Counted from the first letter of the stretch, positions 1 to 9,498 are shown. The stretch is DNA of 64,000 nt from JAHRAW01 sp965203265 (GCA_965203265.1 CBDBBV010000002.1:2108001-2172000); one strand, 5' to 3'. Numbers and translations are program-made. Notes: generated from the letters alone by a model not told the origin.

Positions 1-1434
1 GATGTCGCCGAGGCCGTCCTGCCGCGCATTGAGAAAATTGCCGACTTCGGCGCCGCGAAATCGATAGATCGATTGCATCGGATCGCCGACGAAAAAGAGG
101 GTGCGCCCGTCGCCCGGCTGCCAGCCTTCGGTCAGCTTTTCCAGCAAGCCGATGTGGGAGATGGAAGTGTCCTGAAATTCGTCCACCAGCAAATGCGACA
201 GTTCGTAGTCGAAGGTCAACGCCAGATCCGAGGGGGCGTCCGCATCGCCGAGAGCCAACTCGGCGCGTTGGGTCAGCTCGATGAAGTCCGCCTGATTTCG
301 CGCCTTGAACAGCAGTTGCAGCTCGCCCGCGGCCAATCGCAGCAGTTGCAACAGGGCGGCGGTCGTCTCCCATTGGGCGTCGCCGAATCGCGCTGGCGGC
401 AGCAGGCGCGCTTCGCTCAGGGCATCCTCCAGCGCGGGTTGCTGCGCGCACCACGCCAGCAAATCGACCATTTGCTCTTTCCTCGCCTTGTGGTTGGGGG
501 GGAAACCGTGGCGCTTGTCCACTCGCTTCCGCAGGCCGCCGGTCCCCGTCAGCAGCAAGGCGGCGATGGCGTGCCATTGGTCGAGATGGAGATGATCGGC
601 TTCAGGGAAATTCGGCACCTCGTGCAGGGCGGTTAGCGGCGAGGACACATCGTCCGCCAGCAGGTTGTCGGCGGCGAAGGCGCCCAGTTTCATGATTTCC
701 GCCTGTTGTGTCGGCGGGAGCATCGCCGCCAGCCGCCGCAGCCCCTGCTCGACCACCTGCCGCCACATCTCTTCGAGACGCGCGCGCATTTGCATTGGCG
801 TATCAGCACCCAGCACGCCCATCCACTTGTCGCGCTTTTCCAGCATCCCCGCCAGCAGGGATTGCGCCCGATTCCAGTCCGCATCCACCCAAGCGAGCAA
901 CCGGCGACACGCCTGCGCCAACTGGCTGCCACCCTCGCCGTCCTCGCCATCCTCGATGTGATTGAGAGTCAGTGCGGCGGCCTGCCGATAGAGCGGGGCG
1001 GGATCGTCGATGATTTCCGGCGCCGCCCCGAATCGCGCTGACCACGGCATGCGCCGCACCAGCTCGCTGCACAGGGAGTCGATGGTCTGGATTCTGAGCC
1101 GCCGGGTGTTGGCGGTGATCTCCCAGCCGTGCTTGGCGTCGTTGGCCAGCGCCGCCTCGCCCAGAGAGCGCATTTCCGCATCGTCCCGCTCGCCTCCGCC
1201 GCCCGCCGCCGCCTGCCGAAGCGCGTGCACGATGCGCTCGCGCATTTCCGCGGTGGCCTTGCGGGTGAAGGTGATCGCCAGAATCTGCTCCGGCGCCTCG
1301 ACGCGCGCCAGCAGGGCGAGATAGCGTCGCACCAGCAACGAAGTCTTGCCGGAACCCGCCGGTGCCTGCACGATGAACGAGCGTCGCGGGTCGAGGGCAT
1401 GTTGCCGTTGGGCTTGGTCGGGTGGGGTGGTCAT
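1..1434 (-). CDS. UvrD/RecB-type DNA helicase, N-terminal part (cut by window edge)
   Basis: This is the first 478 codons of a superfamily 1 helicase of the AddA/RecB/UvrD type; the rest lies beyond base 1. The ATG at 1434-1432 gives a protein with Walker A motif APAGSGKTS at about residues 24-32, motif Ia ITFTRKATAEM, motif II LLVDEFQDTS and motif III FVGDPMQSIYRFRGAEV, in the canonical order. Its start codon overlaps the stop of the upstream nuclease gene (ATGA), so the two are translationally coupled. By family knowledge such helicases work with an AddB-like nuclease partner to process double-strand breaks. The helicase assignment is firm; whether it equals AddA or the helicase often paired with the TIGR03623-type repair protein is an inference from the neighbour. 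Confidence 0.9.
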   Translation of the reverse strand, partial: MTTPPDQAQRQHALDPRRSFIVQAPAGSGKTSLLVRRYLALLARVEAPEQILAITFTRKATAEMRERIVHALRQAAAGGGGERDDAEMRSLGEAALANDAKHGWEITANTRRLRIQTIDSLCSELVRRMPWSARFGAAPEIIDDPAPLYRQAAALTLNHIEDGEDGEGGSQLAQACRRLLAWVDADWNRAQSLLAGMLEKRDKWMGVLGADTPMQMRARLEEMWRQVVEQGLRRLAAMLPPTQQAEIMKLGAFAADNLLADDVSSPLTALHEVPNFPEADHLHLDQWHAIAALLLTGTGGLRKRVDKRHGFPPNHKARKEQMVDLLAWCAQQPALEDALSEARLLPPARFGDAQWETTAALLQLLRLAAGELQLLFKARNQADFIELTQRAELALGDADAPSDLALTFDYELSHLLVDEFQDTSISHIGLLEKLTEGWQPGDGRTLFFVGDPMQSIYRFRGAEVGNFLNARQDGLGDI

Positions 1435-4205
1435 CGAGCCGTCTCTCGCGCTTCGGAGTCGGAGTCCTCCTCGATGCGGCACAGGGCGTGCAGGCCGCAT
1501 TGGGCGCACACGCTCGGGTTGAGGGGGTCGACGCCGGCCTCGCCGTCGAGAAATTCTCCGGCCAGCCGCGCCAGCACCGTGCGCCAGTGCGCCAGCAGTT
1601 CATCCCAATCGGCGAAGTCCCGTTTCAAGGCATGGCTTTGTGCCGGCGGGGAAACGCGGTTTGGCGAGGTGCCGGGGTGGTCGAATCCGCCGCTGCGGGC
1701 AATGCCGCTGAAACCGCACCCCCCGCGCTTCACCCAGCCGAATGCGACGATTTCGACCGGCGCTTCCTGAGCCAACACAGCGAGAACATACAGGGGCAAC
1801 TGGGGAGATTGCGGGCGTTCGCCGAGCCAGTTGGCGAGACTGCTCGGCGTGCCGGTCTTGTAGTCGATGAGGGCGAGCGCGCCGTCCGCCATCCGATCGA
1901 TGCGGTCGGCCTTGAAGGTCAGTTCGAGCCCGCACAAGCAGAGGGTGAATTTCTCCTCCAGCGCGTGGACGGCAAACGGAGCCGCCCGCAGTTTTTCCAC
2001 GGCAAACCATTCATCCAGCGTGTCGCTCGCCCATCGAGTCTGGGTCGCCTGAAACCGCTCGCCGCAGCCGCTCGCCGCCTGATGGCGCTGCCCGGCTCGC
2101 TCGGCCGCCTGATCGATGATCCCCCGCAGTTGTTCCGGCGAAATCTCGCCTAGCCGCTGCGACGATTGAATTTCGCCCCAAGCCAGTTGCAGCGCGCGAT
2201 GAATCAGCGCGCCGCGCTCCCCAGCCGCCAGCCCCTGTTCGTTCTGCTCGATGTCGCGCGCCCCCAGCCGGTGGATGGCAAAGGCGCGAAACGGGCATTT
2301 CGCCTGATTCTCGATCACCGCGATTCCGCCCCTGGCGGCACCCCCCTGCGCGAACGCGGGACCGCGAGTATCGACGAAAGTTTCCAGTTCGGGTTTGTGT
2401 TCGTGCAACAGGTTTGCCGGAGGTGGGTCGTCGGCGTCCCGACCATTCCCATCCCCATTCCATGAGGCGGCGGCGTCATCGAACAACGCGCTGGATTCGA
2501 GGGGAACATCCCCGTCCATCCTCGCGCGGGAGAGCACGATTTCACCGGCGCAGGCGATGAGCCGCCGTTGCTGCTCGGCGGCGAGTTCGCGGTTGTGCGT
2601 CAGCGAGGCCGCGGGCACGCCGACCTGCCGCTGCAAGCCGACGGCGATGAACGGGTTGGGCCGCTGCTGCAACGGCCAATCGGTCTCCGTCAGGCCACCG
2701 AACCACACCCCGTCGAAACACTGCCCGGCGGCCTCCAGCACGCCGAGCACCTGCACCGGGGCGTCGTGCGCCTCCACCTGAAAGGGCTGCTCGGCCAACC
2801 TCCGCCGCAACCACGACAAAGCGGCGGCGGCACTCATCGGCGCGGCGCTGAGATCGAGGCTGGCGAGGCCGCGCAGCTGCCGATTAAAGGCGCGCGCGAC
2901 CTGAAATTCATCGCTGTCGAGGGAACGTTCGCCGGGCCAGCCGATGCGCTCGAGCCAGTCGCCGAAGTGCCGCGACCAATGGCTGCCCAGCTGCCGCCCA
3001 CCGCCGTCCGGCAACAGCGGGAGCACGGCGTTCAATGCTTCGATGAGAGTCGGGCAATGGGGCACCTGCGAGGTGGACAATTCCCGCACAAACCGGCGGA
3101 ATCGAATTCGCGGGGGAAGTTGACTACGACACCACTGCGCAAGCATTGAGCGCGCCAGCGCCTCGCCGTCGGCTCCCCGCAGGAAGGGCGAACCGATCAA
3201 GCCGTTGATGGAGTCGAAGGGCAGCGGTTTGTCGTCCATCGGCGTCAATGCGTCCAGCGCGGCTTTTGCCACCGGGTGGTGGATGAGCGTCTTGCCCAAG
3301 GACAGGTGATAGGGCAGTTGGGCGCTCGGCCCGGGATCGGCCAGTTGCCGCGGGCTCAGTATTTGCTTGAGGGCGTATTCGATCGCGGGCGAAGACGCGG
3401 CCAGATCGGGGGCGACCACGGCCAGCCGCGCCTGCGGATCGCGCCACAGTGTGTCGCGCGCCCAGCGGGCGGCGTGCAGCCACTGCTCGGCTTCATCCGC
3501 GTACACGCGATATTCGACCTTGCGGTTGACGGATTCGGCGGCGGGGACGACCTCGATTTCCACCCCGATGTGGCGCAAGGCGTCGAGCAGCGACTGTTGC
3601 CCCGGCAACATCTGGTCGAAGCCGACAAATTTGTACTGCCCAGTCAGCTGCCCAGTCAGCTGCTCGGCCAGCGCGGCTGACTGGGCGCCTGCGGCAACGG
3701 CGGTTATCCGGCTCGCCAGACGATGGGCGTCCATCCAGTTGCGCTCGGCGCACAATTCCTCGAATCGCCGCGCCCAGCGCACCCAGCAGCGGTGATCCGG
3801 CTGGTGCGATTTGGCGCACTCGTCGAGGTCGATTTCCCAGTCGTTGAGAATCCGCCAAGCGTCCACGGAGATTTTCGCGCTGGCGTGGGTGTTCCACAAC
3901 GGCTCGGTCGGATGGGCGCGGCGGGCGATGTCGTCACGGATGATGCCTTCCCACGCCGCCGCGAGCTGCGCCTCGTTCAGCAGCAACGGAGCCTGCGGTA
4001 GGGCCTCGGCGAGGTCCCGCCACAGACGCTTCAGCCAAGCCGGGTAGGGCAGCACATCCGCCCTTTCCCAAGCCAACTTGCCGGCGGCGAGTTGCTGCCG
4101 GTCGAATCGCCAAGTCAGTTCCCGCGAGAGGCGCGCGGTGGCGGTGATGGTGGTGGTGGCGGCGCTGGACAATCCTGCCAAGAGAGAATCCCTCGGGCGC
4201 GCCAC
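1431..4205 (-). CDS. AddB-like PD-(D/E)XK nuclease, probable DNA repair protein
   Basis: A 924-residue protein that starts at a GTG (4205-4203). Its C-terminal third carries a PD-(D/E)XK nuclease core, with the conserved stretch LIDYKTGTPSS preceded by acidic residues. Four cysteines are placed like the AddB iron-sulphur staple: one in NQAKCPFRAFA just before the nuclease core and three in VCAQCGLHALC at the extreme C-terminus. The N-terminal half resembles an inactivated helicase-like scaffold and shows no clear Walker A. It is coupled by an ATGA overlap to the helicase downstream, the arrangement of beta- and gammaproteobacterial break-processing pairs. The role in end resection or recombination repair is inferred from the family; the nuclease motif and cysteines are visible in the sequence. 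Confidence 0.82.
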   Translation of the reverse strand: MARPRDSLLAGLSSAATTTITATARLSRELTWRFDRQQLAAGKLAWERADVLPYPAWLKRLWRDLAEALPQAPLLLNEAQLAAAWEGIIRDDIARRAHPTEPLWNTHASAKISVDAWRILNDWEIDLDECAKSHQPDHRCWVRWARRFEELCAERNWMDAHRLASRITAVAAGAQSAALAEQLTGQLTGQYKFVGFDQMLPGQQSLLDALRHIGVEIEVVPAAESVNRKVEYRVYADEAEQWLHAARWARDTLWRDPQARLAVVAPDLAASSPAIEYALKQILSPRQLADPGPSAQLPYHLSLGKTLIHHPVAKAALDALTPMDDKPLPFDSINGLIGSPFLRGADGEALARSMLAQWCRSQLPPRIRFRRFVRELSTSQVPHCPTLIEALNAVLPLLPDGGGRQLGSHWSRHFGDWLERIGWPGERSLDSDEFQVARAFNRQLRGLASLDLSAAPMSAAAALSWLRRRLAEQPFQVEAHDAPVQVLGVLEAAGQCFDGVWFGGLTETDWPLQQRPNPFIAVGLQRQVGVPAASLTHNRELAAEQQRRLIACAGEIVLSRARMDGDVPLESSALFDDAAASWNGDGNGRDADDPPPANLLHEHKPELETFVDTRGPAFAQGGAARGGIAVIENQAKCPFRAFAIHRLGARDIEQNEQGLAAGERGALIHRALQLAWGEIQSSQRLGEISPEQLRGIIDQAAERAGQRHQAASGCGERFQATQTRWASDTLDEWFAVEKLRAAPFAVHALEEKFTLCLCGLELTFKADRIDRMADGALALIDYKTGTPSSLANWLGERPQSPQLPLYVLAVLAQEAPVEIVAFGWVKRGGCGFSGIARSGGFDHPGTSPNRVSPPAQSHALKRDFADWDELLAHWRTVLARLAGEFLDGEAGVDPLNPSVCAQCGLHALCRIEEDSDSEARETAR

Positions 4206-4246
4206 GGGCTAGGCGGTGGTCGATTCGTGGGCGGCCACGGCGCCCA

Positions 4247-4567
4247 TTACCCGCTCGCCCGCCCCCCGCGAATCAATTTCTCCATCCGCTCGGCCAGATC
4301 GAAGTCGCGGCGGGTGATGCCGCCGAATTCGTGGGTGATCAGATCGACCACAACGGTCTTGTATACATTGCACCATTCGGGATGGTGGTTCATCCGCTCG
4401 GCCACCAGCGCGACCTGCGCCATGAAACCGAAGGCTTCGACAAAATTCCCGAATGCGAAGGTCTTGTGGAGTTTCCCATCGGCGATTTCCCACGGCGGCG
4501 CGGCGTCTCGATTCAATCTGTCTAGGTGCTGGCGGACGGCTTCGGCGGACAATTTTTCTTCGGGCAT
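4247..4567 (-). CDS. phhB: 4a-hydroxytetrahydrobiopterin (pterin-4a-carbinolamine) dehydratase
   Basis: A 106-residue protein of the usual size for this family. The signature ERMNHHPEWCNVYKTV, followed by LITHEFGGITRRD, matches the PCD active-site pattern with its two adjacent histidines and later His and Asp. The enzyme dehydrates 4a-hydroxytetrahydrobiopterin formed by aromatic amino acid hydroxylases. No hydroxylase gene is adjacent here, so the physiological substrate in this organism is not shown. The gene lies 41 bases before the GTG start of the nuclease gene on the same strand. Confidence 0.9.
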   Translation of the reverse strand: MPEEKLSAEAVRQHLDRLNRDAAPPWEIADGKLHKTFAFGNFVEAFGFMAQVALVAERMNHHPEWCNVYKTVVVDLITHEFGGITRRDFDLAERMEKLIRGGRASG

Positions 4568-4628
4568 TACGGCGTGCTCCTCGGTGGATTTGTCGGGCGA
4601 TTATACGCTGGATAAACGGCGTTCGGCC

Positions 4629-5633
4629 TCACTCGCACAAGCTGCGAATTTTCGCCACCAACTCGGCGTTGATGCGGCGCTCGCCGTGGTCTTCGCGGTT
4701 GCTGTGGCGGCGCTGGCCGGGCAGGCGCGCGCCCGCCAGCGCATCGAATCTCGCGAAGAATTCCTCGGCGTGCTGCGCCCAACCCGCTCCGGCGATGCGC
4801 TCGGGCGACAACGCCAGCAGGAATTCGCCGCCGCGCGGCGGTCCGCCGTCTTGGTTGTCGGCTTGCGCGGCCTCGTAGCTGAAACGCTCGCCGATGAGCG
4901 CCGCCGCCAGCAATTCCACCATCAGCGAGATCGCCGAGCCCTTGTATCCGCCGAACGGCAACAGCACTCCGCCCGTGGCGATGGCCGCCGGATCGGTGGT
5001 CGGTTCGCCGGCGGCGTTCAAGCCGGTGCCGAGCGGCACTTCGTGGCCGTCGCGCGCGGCGATCTGCACCTCGCCCATCGCCATGGCGGCGGTCGCCATG
5101 TCGTACACCACTGGGCGGTTGCCGGGGCGCGGCCAAGCGAACGAGATCGGGTTGGTGCCGAACAACGCGCTGGATGCTCCGGCCGGCGCCACCGCCGGAG
5201 TGTAGGCGGTGCAGGCGAGGGCGGCGAGGCCGTGCTCGGCGATGGCTTCGGTTTCGTGCCACAACGCCGCGAAGTGGTGCACGCGCACGAGGGCGAGCAC
5301 CGCCACGCCGGTTTCCGTGGCGGCCTGCGCCAATTTCGGTATGGCGTACTGCAACGCCAGCGGGGCGAAGCCGTTGCCGCCATCTACGCGCAGTACCGCC
5401 GAACTTGGCAGTTCGACGCGCGGTACGGCGGCGCCGTCCACCTTGCCGCTGCGCAGCGCCGCCACATAGCCGGGGATTCGGAACAACCCGTGCGACAACG
5501 AGCCGTCGCGCTCGGCGTGGCTGACGGTGGTGGCGACCGCCTCGGCGTTGGCGTGGTCGCAGCCGTTGTGCGCGAGGCAGTCGCGCGCGAGGGTGTGGAT
5601 TTGCTTCAGGGTCATCGATACGGTGTCGGTCAT
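4629..5633 (-). CDS. LDH2/malate-lactate-ureidoglycolate dehydrogenase family oxidoreductase
   Basis: A 334-residue NAD(P)-dependent 2-hydroxyacid dehydrogenase of the LDH2 (not Rossmann-type) family. Recognisable blocks are SHGLFRIPGYV near residue 47, VRVHHFAALWH, the cofactor-region block LFGTNPISFAWP and the C-terminal LPFGGYKGSAISLMVELL. The family includes malate, sulfolactate, ureidoglycolate and delta-1-piperideine reductases, and the sequence alone does not choose among them. The length is typical and no frameshift is seen. A TATACT hexamer about 45 bases upstream could be its -10 element. Confidence 0.85.
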   Translation of the reverse strand: MTDTVSMTLKQIHTLARDCLAHNGCDHANAEAVATTVSHAERDGSLSHGLFRIPGYVAALRSGKVDGAAVPRVELPSSAVLRVDGGNGFAPLALQYAIPKLAQAATETGVAVLALVRVHHFAALWHETEAIAEHGLAALACTAYTPAVAPAGASSALFGTNPISFAWPRPGNRPVVYDMATAAMAMGEVQIAARDGHEVPLGTGLNAAGEPTTDPAAIATGGVLLPFGGYKGSAISLMVELLAAALIGERFSYEAAQADNQDGGPPRGGEFLLALSPERIAGAGWAQHAEEFFARFDALAGARLPGQRRHSNREDHGERRINAELVAKIRSLCE

Positions 5634-5790
5634 GGCGGGGTTCTCCGGTGCGCGTTGCGCGTTTTTGCGGGGCGGGGGAGTATAGCCGAGGCGGGCGGCG
5701 GGGGTGATCCGATCCCTGCGTGTCCTGCGCGGCGGCGGTGTTTCGTGCTAGATTGCGTCCACTGATATTCATGTCCGCACAGTTACCTCA

Positions 5791-7044
5791 TTGACCACCA
5801 CCCAGCAAAAACAACCGGCGGCGCCGGTTCTGGATGTGGCCGCCGTTCGCGCCCAGTTTCCGATTCTCGCGCGGCGAATTCGGGGTGCTCCGCTGGTGTA
5901 TCTGGATAACGGCGCTTCCTCGCAGAAACCCCAATGCGTCATCGACACGGTGGCGCGTTATTACCGGGAATTCAACGCCAACATTCATCGCGGAGTTCAC
6001 CACCTCAGTCAGGAGGCGACGCAGGCATTCGAGGACGCGCGGGAAGTCATCCGCGCGCACATCAACGCCGAGCACGCGCGCGAGGTGGTGTTGACCGCCG
6101 GTACCACCGAGAGCATCAATCTGGTGGCGTCATCCTGGGGGCGCGCCCATCTTCAGGCGGGGGACGAGGTGGTCATATCTACTCTGGAGCATCATTCCAA
6201 TATCGTGCCGTGGCAGTTGATCTGCGAGGAACGGCGGGCGCGGTTGCGAGTGGTGCCGATCACTCGATCCGGCGAATTGCGGATGGATGCCTTCGAGGCG
6301 ATGTTGTCGGCGCGCACCGCGCTGGTGGCCATCGCCCATGTATCCAACGCGCTGGGTACGATCAATCCGGTGCAGGAGGTGATCGATCTGGCGCACGCCA
6401 GAGGCATTCCGGTGCTGCTGGACGGCGCGCAGGCGGCGCCGCATCTCCCCATCGATGTGCGCGCCCTCGATGTGGATTTCTATGCGTTTTCCGGGCACAA
6501 GGTGTTTGCCCCGACCGGAGTCGGCGTGCTGTACGGCAAGGAATCGTTGCTGGCCGACATGCCGCCGTATCAGGGCGGCGGCGAGATGATCGAGCAGGTA
6601 ACCTTCGAGAAGACCACCTTCGCCGACCTGCCGCACAAGTTCGAGGCCGGCACGCCGAACATAGTCGGCGGCATCGGTTTGGGCGCGGCGATTTCCTGGT
6701 TCGGCCAGTTCGACTCGGACGCAGTGGCCGCCCACGAGCAGGATGTGCTCGAATATGCCACTGCACGGCTCGGCGCGATCGAGAACGTGCGCCTCATCGG
6801 CACGGCGCGGCACAAGGCTTGCGTGATTTCATTTCTGGTCGAGGGCAGCCATCCGTTCGACATCGGCGCCATCCTCGACCAACAGGGGATCGCCGTGCGC
6901 ACCGGCCACCATTGCACCCAGCCGCTGATGGATTTCTACGACACCCCCGGCACAGTGCGCGCCTCCTTCGCGCTGTACAACAATCGCGCCGATGTGGACG
7001 CGCTGGCGGCGGGGGTCGAGCGTGCCGTGCGGATGCTCGGCTGA
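5791..7044 (+). CDS. sufS: Cysteine desulfurase SufS
   Basis: A 417-residue group II cysteine desulfurase that takes sulfur from cysteine for Fe-S cluster assembly. The PLP lysine lies in DFYAFSGHKVFAPTG and the catalytic cysteine in VRTGHHCTQPLMD, and LVYLDNGASSQKP is the typical N-terminal block. The start is taken as TTG at 5791. The ATG at 5771 is in another frame position and ends after seven codons, and the first internal GTG would cut the usual N-terminus. The gene is followed 20 bases later by sufE, its sulfur acceptor. The rest of a suf operon is not in the window. Confidence 0.95.
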   Translation: MTTTQQKQPAAPVLDVAAVRAQFPILARRIRGAPLVYLDNGASSQKPQCVIDTVARYYREFNANIHRGVHHLSQEATQAFEDAREVIRAHINAEHAREVVLTAGTTESINLVASSWGRAHLQAGDEVVISTLEHHSNIVPWQLICEERRARLRVVPITRSGELRMDAFEAMLSARTALVAIAHVSNALGTINPVQEVIDLAHARGIPVLLDGAQAAPHLPIDVRALDVDFYAFSGHKVFAPTGVGVLYGKESLLADMPPYQGGGEMIEQVTFEKTTFADLPHKFEAGTPNIVGGIGLGAAISWFGQFDSDAVAAHEQDVLEYATARLGAIENVRLIGTARHKACVISFLVEGSHPFDIGAILDQQGIAVRTGHHCTQPLMDFYDTPGTVRASFALYNNRADVDALAAGVERAVRMLG

Positions 7045-7064
7045 GCCGCTGAGCCGCGCGCGCC

Positions 7065-7484
7065 GTGAACATCAATCAGGTACAGGACGCCATCATCGAG
7101 GAATTCGGCGTTTTCGAGCAGTGGATGGACAAGTATGAATACCTCATCGAGCTGGGCAGGAATCTGCCGGTCATCGACGACCGATACAAAACCGAGGCGC
7201 ACCTGATTCGCGGCTGCCAGAGCCGAGTGTGGCTGCGGGCGGAAATGCGCCACGGCACCATCGCCTTCACCGCCGACAGCGACGCCGTCATCACCAAGGG
7301 CATCATCGCCCTGTTGGTGCGGGTGCTGGCCGAGCAAAAACCGGAGGACATCGCCGCCGCCGAACTCTATTTCATCGACGCCATCGGCCTGCGGGAACAC
7401 CTCTCCGCAACCCGCGCAAACGGCTTGGTGAATATGGTGAACACTCTCAGATCCATCGGCGAACAATTCAGCAAGGCGCACTAG
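7065..7484 (+). CDS. sufE: Sulfur acceptor protein SufE
   Basis: A 139-residue SufE/CsdE family protein beginning at GTG 7065. It accepts persulfide from SufS on its conserved cysteine, seen here in HLIRGCQSRVWL (about residue 51), and passes it to the cluster scaffold. The length and the blocks ELGRNLPVIDD and LTRGCQS-like are typical of the family. The position directly after sufS supports a two-gene unit. Confidence 0.93.
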   Translation: MNINQVQDAIIEEFGVFEQWMDKYEYLIELGRNLPVIDDRYKTEAHLIRGCQSRVWLRAEMRHGTIAFTADSDAVITKGIIALLVRVLAEQKPEDIAAAELYFIDAIGLREHLSATRANGLVNMVNTLRSIGEQFSKAH

Positions 7485-7509
7485 GCGGGGGCGGTTCGCC
7501 TTGCCGCAT

Positions 7510-8247
7510 TCATCCCTCCGCCGTAATAAACCCGTGTAGCCGCTCCGGATCGGGGATGCGATAGCGGCGCACGCCGATCTTGCACAACAGGCCGGCGTTT
7601 CGCAGGGCAGCGATGCGGCGGCTGACGGTTTCGGCGGCAAGGCCGAGCAGGGTTGCGGCATCCGCCAAAGTCATCGGCAGGACGATTTCCACCGCGCCGT
7701 CCCCGCCCGCCGTCTCCCGCGCGCGCCGGGCAATGACCCAGAACAATGCCGCCACCCGACTGGCGGCGTCGGCGGCGTTGAGCAGGGAGGCATCGCGGCG
7801 CATCCAGCTCAGCGAGTCGAGGGAATGCTGCCAGAAACTCTCGGCGAGATGGGGGTGGCCGGCGAAGATCGCCCGCACCGCGGCGGCATCGAAGCAGCAC
7901 AGCTCGCACTCGCTCAACGCGAACGCCTGAAAGTTGCGGACATCGCCGCCGCCGACGATTTCCGGCGCGAATAGAATCCCGGCAGTCTGGGTGGAGTCGT
8001 TGGGCGGCGTCAGCTTGACCACGCCTTTGGTGAGATGGGCGATGACGATGCGCGCGCCGTGCCCGAACAGGCGGGCACCGGGGCGCAGCGTGATTCGCCG
8101 CCGGTGGTTGTGAATGGCGTCGCGCTCGGCAACATCGAGCGCGCCCTTGACCGCCGGATGCGTGCCGAGGCATTGCTCGCACACCTCGCCGCCGCCGCCG
8201 CACGCCGCTGTTTCTACCGATTTCCGCATATTCGCCACGCGCGCCAT
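7510..8247 (-). CDS. Crp/Fnr family transcription regulator, likely anaerobic or NO/redox sensing
   Basis: A 245-residue regulator with an N-terminal cyclic-nucleotide-like sensor fold and a C-terminal winged helix. The recognition helix reads LAAETVSRRIAAL, which keeps the E-x2-S-R contacts FNR uses to read TTGAT half-sites. Cysteines at residues 16, 23 and 26 plus 114, 117 and 118 could bind an Fe-S cluster as in FNR, but the N-terminal spacing (C-x6-C-x2-C) is not the canonical C-x2-C-x5-C, so cluster type is open. It is divergent from nirK, and an FNR-like box lies between the two genes. Control of nirK is therefore a strong inference. Confidence 0.85.
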   Translation of the reverse strand: MARVANMRKSVETAACGGGGEVCEQCLGTHPAVKGALDVAERDAIHNHRRRITLRPGARLFGHGARIVIAHLTKGVVKLTPPNDSTQTAGILFAPEIVGGGDVRNFQAFALSECELCCFDAAAVRAIFAGHPHLAESFWQHSLDSLSWMRRDASLLNAADAASRVAALFWVIARRARETAGGDGAVEIVLPMTLADAATLLGLAAETVSRRIAALRNAGLLCKIGVRRYRIPDPERLHGFITAEG

Positions 8248-8269
8248 TGTACAAAATACAAAAACAAAA

Positions 8270-8283
8270 ATGATTTATGTCAA
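8270..8283. promoter_or_regulatory. FNR/DNR-like operator between regulator and nirK
   Basis: The sequence ATGATTTATGTCAA matches the FNR consensus TTGAT-N4-ATCAA at eight of ten positions. It lies in an AT-rich stretch about 60 bases before the nirK start and 23 bases before the divergent regulator start. The regulator's recognition helix carries the residues that read such half-sites. Confidence 0.65.
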
Positions 8284-8341
8284 TGAACGCACAAGCGCCA
8301 CGGGTTACCCTGCCTGCCGTCTCCAATTCGAGGGTAATGTC

Positions 8342-9448
8342 ATGCGAAAAATCTTCATCATCTGCGCCATCTGCCTACTCCCCACTGCACCGCTCACCCT
8401 CGGCGCCGCCGGCCTGCCCGGCTACGAAGTCGGCACCGAGGCCGATCTCTCCGGCTTGGAGCGTGTCAAGCAAACTCTGGTCGCCCCGCCCTTCGTCCCC
8501 GAACACGATCAGGTCGCCACCGGCAAACCGAGAATCGTCGAGGTGGAAATGGTCATCGAGGAGAAGGAAATCGAGGTCGAGCCCGGCGTTTTTCTATGGG
8601 CATTCACCTACAACGGCAGCGTCCCCGGCCCGTTGATCGTGGTGCATGAGGGCGACTATGTCGAACTCACCCTGATCAACCCGAAAACCAACCAACTGCC
8701 GCACAACATCGACTTCCACGCCTCCACCGGCGCGCTGGGCGGCGGCGAACTGACGCAAGTCGCCCCGGGCCAACAGGTGGTGCTGCGCTGGAAGGCCACC
8801 AAAGTCGGCACCTTCATCTACCACTGCGCCCCCGGCGGCGCGATGATTCCGTGGCATGTGGTGCACGGCATGAACGGCGCAATCATGGTACTGCCCAGAG
8901 ACGGCCTGAAGGATGGCGACGGCAACCCGATTCGCTACGATCGCGCCTACTACATCGGCGAGCAGGACTACTACCTGCCGAAGGACGCCAACGGCAAGTA
9001 CAAGAGATACCCCAACCCGCTGGCGTCATTGGCGGACGATCTCAAGGCGATGACCGGCTTGGTGCCAACCCATGTCCCCTTCGGCGCAACCAAAGGCGCG
9101 CTCACCGGCGACAACGCCATGAGCGCCAAAGTGGGCGAGACCGTGTTGTTCGTGCATTCCCAAGCCAACCGCCAAAGCTACCCCCATCTCATCGGCGGCC
9201 ACGGCGATTATGTATGGGAACGCGGCAACTTCGCCGACCCACCGGTTACCGGAATCGAGAGCTGGGTAATCGCCGCGGGCTCGGCCGGCGCCTTCACCTA
9301 CAAATTCCACCAACCCGGCACTTATGTATATCTCTCCCACAACCTCATCGAGGCCGTCCTCCTCGGCGCCATCTCGCACATCAAGGTGGATGGGGAGTGG
9401 AACAGCGATTTGATGGATCAGGTGGTGGCGCCTTCACCGGTGGATTAG
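8342..9448 (+). CDS. nirK: Copper-containing nitrite reductase NirK
   Basis: A 368-residue periplasmic enzyme that reduces nitrite to nitric oxide in denitrification. The ATG at 8342 follows a GAGGGT ribosome site and opens a signal peptide (MRKIFIICAICLLP...LTLGAAG). Copper ligands appear in HNIDFHAST, in YHCAPGGAMIPWHVVHGMNG (type 1 Cys, His, Met plus a type 2 His) and in HLIGGHGDYVW in the second cupredoxin domain. The open frame extends upstream of 8342, but that part runs through the regulatory region and is unlikely to be translated. Expression is probably driven from the FNR-like box upstream. Confidence 0.95.
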   Translation: MRKIFIICAICLLPTAPLTLGAAGLPGYEVGTEADLSGLERVKQTLVAPPFVPEHDQVATGKPRIVEVEMVIEEKEIEVEPGVFLWAFTYNGSVPGPLIVVHEGDYVELTLINPKTNQLPHNIDFHASTGALGGGELTQVAPGQQVVLRWKATKVGTFIYHCAPGGAMIPWHVVHGMNGAIMVLPRDGLKDGDGNPIRYDRAYYIGEQDYYLPKDANGKYKRYPNPLASLADDLKAMTGLVPTHVPFGATKGALTGDNAMSAKVGETVLFVHSQANRQSYPHLIGGHGDYVWERGNFADPPVTGIESWVIAAGSAGAFTYKFHQPGTYVYLSHNLIEAVLLGAISHIKVDGEWNSDLMDQVVAPSPVD

Positions 9449-9468
9449 GGTTGGTAAAAAGATAACTA

Positions 9469-9498
9469 CATGGTTGCAACTGCCTGACAGCAACCATG
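9469..9498. terminator. Hairpin after nirK, possible transcription end
   Basis: CATGGTTGC at 9469-9477 and GCAACCATG at 9490-9498 form a perfect 9-bp stem with a 12-base loop, 20 bases after the nirK stop. No run of T follows on either strand, so a classical intrinsic terminator is not proven. The rest of 9449-9637 holds no convincing gene. Confidence 0.4.

Noticed and set aside
8114..8341. N-terminal extension of nirK
   Set aside because: It would translate through the regulator gene and the FNR box; the signal peptide and ribosome site mark 8342.
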